NCBI GenBank assembly: GCA_003645115.1
Contig: QNEG01000129.1
Location: 1 to 5,592, forward strand
Origin: a bacterium
Lineage (GTDB): Bacteria > UBP14 > UBA6098 > B30-G16
Direction of reading: 5' to 3'
DNA: 5,592 nucleotides
A program made the translations under genes and the position numbers. The notes below the pieces were generated by a model. It did no database searches and was not told the origin of the DNA. It was given only the letters and a program-made list of their open reading frames with translations. This document shows positions 1 to 5,592 of this stretch, piece by piece (positions within the stretch are counted from its first letter, which is position 1; every line of letters begins with the position of its first letter).

Positions 1-27
1 CGCAAAAATTATATAAAAATTCAATGC

Positions 28-56
28 TTGACCTTGTTAGTTTTATAATTTATAAT
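28..56 (+). promoter_or_regulatory. Probable sigma70-type promoter of uvrA
   Basis: A -35 box TTGACC (28-33) and a perfect -10 box TATAAT (51-56) are separated by exactly 17 bp. This predicts a start of transcription near 62-64 and a leader of roughly 97 nt before the UvrA start codon. A second TATAAT at 44-49 lies too close to the -35 box to be its partner. I see no canonical LexA box of the E. coli type (CTG-N10-CAG) or the B. subtilis type (CGAAC-N4-GTTCG) in 1-159, so SOS control of the familiar kind is not visible. The call rests on sequence match only. Confidence 0.72.
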
Positions 57-61
57 ATTAG

Positions 62-116
62 TTTAAATAATCGAAAAATGGGAGAAAGCACATTTTCTTT
101 CTATCGATGATTTAAA
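62..116 (+). repeat. Inverted repeat / potential hairpin in the uvrA leader
   Basis: The arms 62-74 (TTTAAATAATCGA) and 104-116 (TCGATGATTTAAA) are complementary at 12 of 13 positions. Inside them a second 6-bp stem pairs AGAAAG (83-88) with CTTTCT (97-102) around an 8-base loop. The dyad begins about where transcription should start. It could be a 5'-end hairpin of the mRNA or a DNA operator. A smaller AT-only stem (116-121 with 127-132) follows it and would compete for the last base. There is no T tract of the kind that would make it an intrinsic terminator. Confidence 0.5.
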
Positions 117-145
117 ATTTTCCCGAAAAATTCAGATTTTGAAAT

Positions 146-149
146 GGAG
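146..149 (+). promoter_or_regulatory. Ribosome-binding site that fixes the UvrA start
   Basis: GGAG at 146-149 lies 10 nt before ATG at 160, within the normal range for a Shine-Dalgarno site. The alternative in-frame TTG at 139 lies upstream of this site and would add seven residues (MKWRKNK) not expected at a UvrA N-terminus. The protein from ATG 160 begins [18 protein letters not shown], which aligns directly with the E. coli UvrA beginning MDKIEVRGARTHNLKNI. Confidence 0.75.
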
Positions 150-159
150 AAAAAATAAA

Positions 160-2984
160 ATGGAAGATTACATAACAATAGTAGGTGCGCGAGAACATAA
201 TTTAAAAAATATCTCATTGAAAATACCCCGCAATAAATTGGTATTGATAACTGGATTATCGGGTTCGGGGAAAAGTTCACTCGCTTTCGATACTCTATAT
301 GCCGAAGGACAGCGCCGATATGTGGAATCGCTTTCTGCTTATGCTCGACAATTCCTTTCGCTGATGGAAAACCGGATGTGGATAGGATAGATGGACTCTC
401 TCCAGCAATAGCTATCCAACAACGAAAATCCTCACACAATCCTCGCTCCACTGTAGCTACTACCACCGAAATATATGATTATCTTCGCGTGCTGTTTGCT
501 CGAGTGGGAACACCTCACTGCTGGGAATGCGGTCGCCCGATAGAACGCTGGACTGTTCAGGGAATAGTGGATGAAATACTGAAAATGCCCGCAGGACACA
601 AGATTATGATTATGGCACCATTGGTTCGTGGAAGAAAGGGTGAATATAAATCTCTATTCGAAAATCTGCAAAAGGAAGGATTCCTGCGGGTTCGAGTCAA
701 TGGTCAAATAAAAACTATGGATACTCCGATTCATCTGCAAAAACATAAAAAACATACTATCGAATTGATAGTGGATAGATTAACCGTGGAGGAGAAATAT
801 CGCAGGAGACTCGCCGAATCCGTGGAAACAGCGCTATCCTATGGTGATGGTCTGATAATAATATTGGATTATGATACCGGCGATGAAAATTTATTTTCCG
901 AGAAAATGGCATGCCCACGCTGTGGCACCAGCCTGGAGGAATTGTCGCCGAGAATGTTCTCCTTCAATTCACCTTATGGTGCTTGTCCGACTTGCTCTGG
1001 GCTCGGTGTCCAGATGCGAATCGATTCTGAACTAATAATCTCCGACCAGAAATCTTCTCTAATCGAGGGAGCGATAGCAGCCTGGCGCGACCCGGTGGGA
1101 ACATGGTATTTCTCTCAACTCAAAACATTATCTAAAAAATATGGCATACCACTACACAAACCTTGGAATGAACTTTCCGAGGAACACAAAAATATTATTC
1201 TGTATGGAGACAACGAGGAAATCGAAGTGGAATATTCTCGCTCTGGTGGTCGCCACGAGGGTGTATGGCGAGGAATATATGAGGGAGTAATCCCCAATCT
1301 CGAACGCAGATATCGGCAAACGGATTCCAGTGGAGTTCGTTCCTGGATCGAACGATTTATGGTAGCCGAACCCTGTTCACAGTGTCAGGGTTCTCGATTG
1401 AGACCGGAATCGCGAGCAGTTACTGTGGCAGGAAAACAAATTCATCAAATATCCGCTATGTCCATAGAACAGGCGGATGCATTTTTCTCGGATATTATGG
1501 AAAAACTTACCCCAGTTCAGCAAGAGATAGCCTCACAGGTGGTAAAGGAAATTTCTGATAGATTGAATTTCCTGAACAAAGTGGGAGTGGGTTATCTAAC
1601 ATTGGACAGAATCACACATACACTTTCTGGTGGTGAGGCACAGCGAATTAGTCTTGCCACACAAATCGGCTCTCGACTGGTGGGAGTATTGTATATACTC
1701 GACGAACCTACAATAGGACTTCACGCCAGAGACACCGATATGCTAATAAGCACATTGGAGAAACTTCGCGACCTCGGAAACACAATAATAATAGTGGAGC
1801 ACGATAGGAATACAATCGAGCGAGCAGATTATATAGTAGATTTAGGACCTCGCGCTGGAGTTAATGGCGGAAATATAGTAGCCACCGGAAATCTGGAGCA
1901 AATATCTAAATCGGAGAAAAGCCTTACCGGACAATACTTAACCGGCAAATTGAAAATTCCGGTTCCCCAGAAACGGCGGACTGGCAATGGCAACAAATTG
2001 ATTATAAAAGGAGCAACAGGACATAATCTGAAAAATATCACCGTAGAATTCCCTCTGGGAAAATTTATTTGTATTACTGGAGTATCCGGCTCGGGAAAAT
2101 CTACATTGATAAACGAGACATTATATCCAATATTGGCTCGACACTATCATCGTGCACATTTGAAAGCACTTCCGTATGCCGCCATCGTGGGAATGCAATA
2201 TCTGGATAAGGTTATAGATATAGACCAATCACCTATCGGGCGAACACCACGAAGTAATGCCGCCACATACACGAGTGTATTCACTCCAATTCGCGAACTA
2301 TTCGCCTCATTGCCAGAATCGAGAGCGCGAGGATATAAACCTGGCAGATTCTCATTTAATGTGAAAGGCGGAAGATGTGAAGCCTGTCAGGGTGCAGGTG
2401 TAATCAAATTGGAAATGCACTTCCTGCCGGATGTATATATTCGCTGTGAAGCTTGCAAGGGAAAGCGATACAATCGAGAGACACTGGATATAAAATTCAA
2501 GGGGCGAACTGTCGCCGATATACTGGAAATGACAGTAGATGAAGCTATGATAATGTTCGAGAATATTCCCCCAATAATACGGAAATTACAACTTCTACAC
2601 GATGTAGGTTTAGGCTATTTAAAACTTGGGCAACCAGCACCTACTCTATCCGGCGGTGAGGCTCAGCGAGTGAAACTATGCAAGGAACTATCACACATCG
2701 CCACAGGAAATACATTGTATATCCTCGATGAGCCTACGGTGGGACTTCACGCATACGATGTGAAAATCCTGCTGGAAGTTCTGGATAGATTGGTGTCCAA
2801 GGGCAATACTGTAATAGTAATCGAGCATAATCTGGATGTAATCGCTCACTCCGACTGGATTATCGATCTGGGACCGGAAGGTGGAGAAAAAGGCGGTAAT
2901 GTAGTCGCCACTGGAACCCCGGAAAAAATAGCATCGAACCCGAATTCATACACTGGAAAATTTCTGCAAAAAATACTTCGATGA
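160..2984 (+). CDS. uvrA: UvrABC excinuclease subunit A (UvrA), with an apparent 1-base frameshift near its 5' end
   Basis: UvrA is the cytoplasmic ATPase that, as a dimer with UvrB, finds bulky DNA lesions and loads UvrB in nucleotide excision repair. As given, one frame runs from ATG 160 to TAG 388-390 (76 residues). The rest of the protein continues in another frame to TGA 2982-2984, where GTG 378 is the first possible start. Adding one base in the A run 368-371 restores the invariant MEKPDVD-type motif and gives 941 residues, against 940 in E. coli. In that numbering: Walker A GLSGSGKS 32-39; zinc-finger cysteines 252, 255, 276, 279; signature LSGGEAQR 489-496; Walker B DEP 515-517; second Walker A GVSGSGKS 641-648; DNA-contacting zinc-finger cysteines 740, 743, 763, 766; second signature 830-837; second Walker B D857-E858. 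Further CXXC pairs are C121/C124 and C406/C409. The family assignment is certain. Whether the gene is functional depends on whether the frameshift is real. Confidence 0.97.
368..371 (+). other. uvrA: Apparent single-base deletion (frameshift) site in uvrA
   Basis: The first frame reads SLMEN then RMWIG and stops at 388-390. The second frame, read from 372, gives [17 protein letters not shown], the expected UvrA continuation. The conserved lysine between E and P (GAA AAA CCG) would need five A residues, and only four are present (368-371). A -1 shift here would also restore the frame. However, the zero-frame codons GAA AAC do not form a canonical X XXY YYZ slippery heptamer, and I see no strong stem downstream. 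A sequencing or assembly error, or a recent mutation, fits better than programmed recoding. Confidence 0.9.
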
Positions 2985-3030
2985 TAAACAATCGATATGC
3001 CTATTCTTGTGATGAATTCAGAATTATAAA

Positions 3031-3059
3031 TTGACACATCTATGATTGCAGAATATTTT
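3031..3059 (+). promoter_or_regulatory. Probable sigma70-type promoter of the MoxR gene
   Basis: A perfect -35 box TTGACA (3031-3036) is followed after exactly 17 bp by TATTTT (3054-3059). This predicts transcription from about 3065 and a leader of about 40 nt. It lies in the 119-bp gap after uvrA, so the MoxR gene can be transcribed independently of it. No intrinsic terminator is visible between the uvrA stop and this promoter; the only stem, TCGAT/ATCGA around 2978-2995, is short and has no T tract. Read-through from uvrA therefore remains possible. Confidence 0.65.
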
Positions 3060-3092
3060 GTAAATTATTCGCATTAACACAAATAAGCAGTC

Positions 3093-3098
3093 AGGAGG
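3093..3098 (+). promoter_or_regulatory. Strong Shine-Dalgarno site of the MoxR gene
   Basis: AGGAGG at 3093-3098 stands 5 nt before ATG 3104. It is a full-consensus match and fixes the start codon. It also shows that this organism has a canonical anti-Shine-Dalgarno 16S tail, which makes the lack of such a site at the radical SAM gene more notable. Confidence 0.85.
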
Positions 3099-3103
3099 CA
3101 AAT

Positions 3104-4102
3104 ATGTCGAAACTCACATACGATGATGATGCACAAGCAGCAGAACTGCTCAGCAAATCTGCGGGGACTATAAAGCAACAAATCGCTCAAAGAATAGTGG
3201 GACAGGAACAGGTTATAGAGGAATTGTTGATTGCATTACTGTCCGGTGGACATATATTGCTTATCGGTGTTCCTGGATTAGCCAAGACACTGATGATATC
3301 CACACTCGCCGAGGCATTGGAATTGAAATTCTCCAGAATCCAGTTTACTCCCGATTTGATGCCATCCGATATCACTGGCACCGAGGTTCTGGAACAGAAT
3401 CGCTCCACTGGAGAACGGTTCTTCCGATTTGTCAAAGGACCAGTATTCGGGAATATAATTCTTGCCGATGAAATAAATCGCACACCGCCGAAGACACAAG
3501 CTGCATTACTTCAAGCGATGCAGGAACACGAGGTTACCGCTGGCGACCAAACTTATAAACTTCCCGAGCCATTTTTCGTGCTGGCGACTCAAAACCCTAT
3601 CGAGCAGGAGGGAACATATCCATTGCCAGAGGCTCAACTGGACAGATTTATGTTCAATGTGAATATCGATTATCCGAGCGATGATGAGGAAGTAGAGGTA
3701 GTAAAACGCACCACTGGCGCTATGGAAGCCGAGGTGAAATCGGTTCTCTCTGGCGAGGATATACTGGAGTTGCAGAAGTTGGTGCGAAGAGTTCCTGTAT
3801 CAGATAGATTGGTAGAATATTCAGTAAAATTGTCTAATAAGAGTCGTCCCCAGCGGTCAGATATGGAATTTGTGAAGAAATATGTTCGTTGGGGCGCTGG
3901 ACCACGAGCCAGTCAATATCTTATACTCGGGGCAAAAACGCGAGCTGTCCTGTATGGAAGATTGACACCGGCTATAGAGGATGTTCGAGCGGTCGCATAT
4001 CCAGTATTCAGACACAGGATTATCACATCGTTTAATGCCGAGGCTGAGGGAATCAGCACCGACCAGATAATCGCCAGAATATTGGAAAATGTGGAAGAAT
4101 AA
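3104..4102 (+). CDS. MoxR family AAA+ ATPase
   Basis: This 332-residue protein has the usual full length of a MoxR-type AAA+ ATPase. These are cytoplasmic chaperone-like proteins thought to help mature, assemble or load metal into partner proteins, often those with VWA domains. Visible motifs: Walker A GVPGLAKT 55-62; Walker B ILADE ending at D122-E123; sensor 1 ATQNP 161-165; the LPEAQLDRF segment with likely arginine finger R181; sensor 2 GPRAS with R268; and a C-terminal helical lid. It has no signal peptide or membrane segment. It has its own promoter and a strong AGGAGG site. The next gene is convergent, so the DUF58 and VWA-domain genes that commonly follow a moxR-type gene are absent on this side. 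The family call is secure; the client protein cannot be told from this window. Confidence 0.95.
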   Translation: MSKLTYDDDAQAAELLSKSAGTIKQQIAQRIVGQEQVIEELLIALLSGGHILLIGVPGLAKTLMISTLAEALELKFSRIQFTPDLMPSDITGTEVLEQNRSTGERFFRFVKGPVFGNIILADEINRTPPKTQAALLQAMQEHEVTAGDQTYKLPEPFFVLATQNPIEQEGTYPLPEAQLDRFMFNVNIDYPSDDEEVEVVKRTTGAMEAEVKSVLSGEDILELQKLVRRVPVSDRLVEYSVKLSNKSRPQRSDMEFVKKYVRWGAGPRASQYLILGAKTRAVLYGRLTPAIEDVRAVAYPVFRHRIITSFNAEAEGISTDQIIARILENVEE

Positions 4103-4127
4103 TATTTATTTCATAATCTGTATAAAG
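4103..4127. other. Short convergent intergenic gap without a recognisable terminator
   Basis: Only 25 bp separate the MoxR stop (TAA 4100-4102) from the stop of the opposing radical SAM gene (TGA on the minus strand, 4130-4128). The gap is AT-rich and I find no stem followed by a T tract in either direction. The T run at 4142-4148 belongs to lysine codons at the end of the opposing gene and has no clear stem before it. Transcripts from the two genes may overlap at their 3' ends. Confidence 0.6.
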
Positions 4128-5474
4128 TCAATTACTTCTGATTTTTTTGTTTAACTCCCCTGCTCTATTACGCAACTGTCTGAATATTTCAAACTTATCC
4201 GGATTATCTACCAGTGGATATATGGATTTATTGGTGAGTAATGGGTCGATATGGGGGGAGATATATCCCATATTCACTGCTCGCTGAAATTCTGCGGTGC
4301 GATGTATCGGAGAAAATGAAGTCAGTCGAATATTTATTCCCAAACTGTGCACGAACTCCATACTCTGCTCCACTTCAGAAATCGGTTGTCCCGGCAGTCC
4401 CATTATCACATAAGCGGAAATATCCTGTGGTTCATATCCAGCATCCATTAGATTCCGCACCGCTCGGGCAAGGTCAAAATTATTCACTTTGGAACAAATA
4501 TCTTTCTGGCGAGCCAAATTCGATGTCTCGAAACTCAATCTAACCGTGCGGAAATTGCTCTCAAACATTAAATTAGCCAGTGTTTCATCTATCTGCCGAG
4601 CAAACAATCCATTGGGCGAATGCAAACGAACATCGATATTCCTTTCCAGTAATCCTTTCAATATCGGTTCGATATGCGTTTTCTTGTTAATAAATAACGC
4701 ATCGTCATAGAAAGCGAAATCCTTTAATCCAAATTTTTCATAATGATATTCGAACTCGGCAAGCACATTATCCACACTGCGCTGGCAGAATGGCATAGAA
4801 ACCATTTTCTGCGCACAAAATGAACAATTATATGGACAGCCACGCGAAGTCAATATCACCAGATAATCGAGATGATTTATCAAACTAAAATCGGGGAATG
4901 GATAATCGTCCAGAGATTGTGGCAATTTTGATTCATCCAATGAAATATCAAAGATTTCCGATAGCAATCGAATAATCTTTATCTCGCCGGGACCGGTTAT
5001 AATATAATCCGGCTGAATAATTTTTTCTGCGTGCTCTGGAATTATAGTAGAATATATTCCACCGAGTATAATTGGCACATCTGCCAGATGCTCACGAACC
5101 AGTTCCACCACGCGTTTCACTCCCGGATACCAGTATGTCATAATCGATGTCACCAGCACCGCATCAGAATCAGAATGTTTCTGCAATAGTTCTATAAAAT
5201 TGCTTTCTGCAATTCCATATCTGGCATAGTTGCGCGGAATATGTTTCAATATCTTCGGTTTTTCTATAACATTCCGATTGAATTTCCCAGTGCCATATTG
5301 TTTTACCTTGGGTTTCACTCCTGTAGCATATTTATCCAGACAGTCTATGAAACCGACTGAATACCCGAACTTTTTCAGCATAGATGCTATATACAGCAAT
5401 CCCAGTGGCTTACTCCACAAATCGTAGGCGGTAAAATCGTATATCCAGGGATTTATCAAAAGAACTTTTTTCAT
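4128..5474 (-). CDS. Cobalamin-binding-domain radical SAM protein of unknown substrate
   Basis: This 448-residue protein has the layout of the B12-binding radical SAM family. An N-terminal Rossmann-like B12-binding domain covers roughly residues 1-170 (MKKVLLINPW, then PLGLLYIASMLKKFGYSV and GFID, then PIILGGIYSTIIPEHAE and GPGE). A radical SAM core follows with the 4Fe-4S ligands C213, C217 and C220 in CPYNCSFC. A later core motif MGLPGQ covers 358-363. The family cleaves S-adenosylmethionine to a 5'-deoxyadenosyl radical. Members carry out methylations, ring rearrangements and other difficult steps, but nothing here shows which. Between the B12-domain strands is a lysine/arginine-rich insertion (about 53-87). 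The DXHXXG cobalamin ligand motif is not present, as in many members of this family. No TRAM or MiaB-type N-terminal domain is seen, so tRNA methylthiolation is unlikely. The start at 5474 gives a classic N-terminus but lacks a Shine-Dalgarno site. Confidence 0.9.
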   Translation of the reverse strand: MKKVLLINPWIYDFTAYDLWSKPLGLLYIASMLKKFGYSVGFIDCLDKYATGVKPKVKQYGTGKFNRNVIEKPKILKHIPRNYARYGIAESNFIELLQKHSDSDAVLVTSIMTYWYPGVKRVVELVREHLADVPIILGGIYSTIIPEHAEKIIQPDYIITGPGEIKIIRLLSEIFDISLDESKLPQSLDDYPFPDFSLINHLDYLVILTSRGCPYNCSFCAQKMVSMPFCQRSVDNVLAEFEYHYEKFGLKDFAFYDDALFINKKTHIEPILKGLLERNIDVRLHSPNGLFARQIDETLANLMFESNFRTVRLSFETSNLARQKDICSKVNNFDLARAVRNLMDAGYEPQDISAYVIMGLPGQPISEVEQSMEFVHSLGINIRLTSFSPIHRTAEFQRAVNMGYISPHIDPLLTNKSIYPLVDNPDKFEIFRQLRNRAGELNKKIRSN

Positions 5475-5510
5475 AGGGGAAATATATAATTTAGTTTATT
5501 CATTTAACAA
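5475..5510 (-). promoter_or_regulatory. Possible leaderless-type promoter of the radical SAM gene
   Basis: Read on the minus strand, TATATT (5486-5481) lies 6 nt before ATG 5474, which is where a -10 box would sit if transcription began at the start codon itself. A weak -35-like TTGTTA (5510-5505) stands 18 bp further upstream. The bases just before the ATG are TTTCCCCT, which cannot act as a Shine-Dalgarno site. A second TATAAT occurs further upstream on the minus strand near 5548-5553, without a good -35 box. AT-rich DNA makes such boxes common, so this is tentative. Confidence 0.35.
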
Positions 5511-5554
5511 GTATCCTTTCCAACATCGAAATTCAATGTTTTTCTAATTATATC

Positions 5555-5569
5555 CAATCTATGAGATTG
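5555..5569. repeat. Small perfect inverted repeat upstream of the radical SAM gene
   Basis: CAATCT (5555-5560) and AGATTG (5564-5569) are perfectly complementary around a 3-base centre. On the minus strand this dyad lies immediately upstream of the TATAAT near 5548-5553, so it could be an operator. A wider pair, AATTCAAT (5530-5537) and ATTGAATT (5566-5573), overlaps it. The rest of 5475-5592 shows no gene. Confidence 0.3.
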
Positions 5570-5592
5570 AATTACTATGCATTGATTAATTA

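Noticed and set aside
139..159. TTG 139 as the UvrA start codon
   Set aside because: The GGAG site lies downstream of it and 10 nt before ATG 160, and the family N-terminus begins at ATG 160.
366..400. Programmed -1 ribosomal frameshifting in uvrA
   Set aside because: The zero-frame codons GAA AAC do not form a slippery heptamer, the A run is only four long, and the only stem nearby (TGGA/TCCA) is weak. Frameshifting is not a known feature of UvrA.
101..466. Minus-strand open frame of 121 codons over the uvrA start
   Set aside because: It overlaps the uvrA leader and the conserved UvrA N-terminus, has no recognisable domain, and is best explained as a shadow of the coding strand.
2976..2996. 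TCGAT/ATCGA stem at the end of uvrA as a terminator
   Set aside because: The stem is only 5 bp and no T tract follows it.
4241..4710. Two overlapping plus-strand open frames inside the radical SAM gene
   Set aside because: They lie wholly within a well-supported gene on the other strand, show no family motifs and have no ribosome-binding sites.
17..5538. Direct repeat AAATTCAATG at 17-26 and 5529-5538 near the two ends of the window
   Set aside because: Ten AT-rich bases shared once is expected by chance, and nothing else suggests an integrated element between them.

Overview
The window looks like a chromosomal stretch of a moderately AT-rich bacterium. It has intact housekeeping-type genes, strong Shine-Dalgarno sites and near-consensus sigma70-type promoters, and very AT-rich intergenic DNA. 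ATA is used freely for isoleucine and CGA for arginine. The standard genetic code fits, since TGA and TAA act as stops. I cannot place the phylum from sequence alone; an uncultured Gram-negative-like lineage is only a guess. I see no insertion sequence, CRISPR array, tRNA or rRNA, and no sign of a phage or plasmid.

Layout from left to right. Positions 1-159 hold a well-formed promoter (28-56) and an AT-rich leader with a long inverted repeat (62-116). Positions 160-2984 (+) encode UvrA, the damage-recognition ATPase of nucleotide excision repair. As given, the gene is broken by the apparent loss of one base in the A run at 368-371. Restoring one A gives a continuous 941-residue UvrA with every expected motif. 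Positions 2985-3103 are an intergenic region with a TTGACA-N17-TATTTT promoter and an AGGAGG ribosome-binding site. They drive a MoxR-type AAA+ ATPase at 3104-4102 (+). After a 25-bp gap comes a convergent gene, 4128-5474 (-), for a cobalamin-binding-domain radical SAM enzyme of unknown substrate. Its start has no Shine-Dalgarno site, but a -10-like box sits at the distance expected for a leaderless mRNA. The last 118 bases are its AT-rich upstream region.

The three genes do not form an obvious pathway. uvrA and the MoxR gene run the same way but appear to have separate promoters, and the radical SAM gene is on the other strand. The MoxR gene lacks its usual DUF58 and VWA-domain partners downstream. 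The main points for follow-up are the uvrA frameshift, the uvrA leader dyad, the solitary MoxR gene, and the unassigned radical SAM enzyme with its possible leaderless start. I did not find convincing evidence of a wholly new multi-gene system here.
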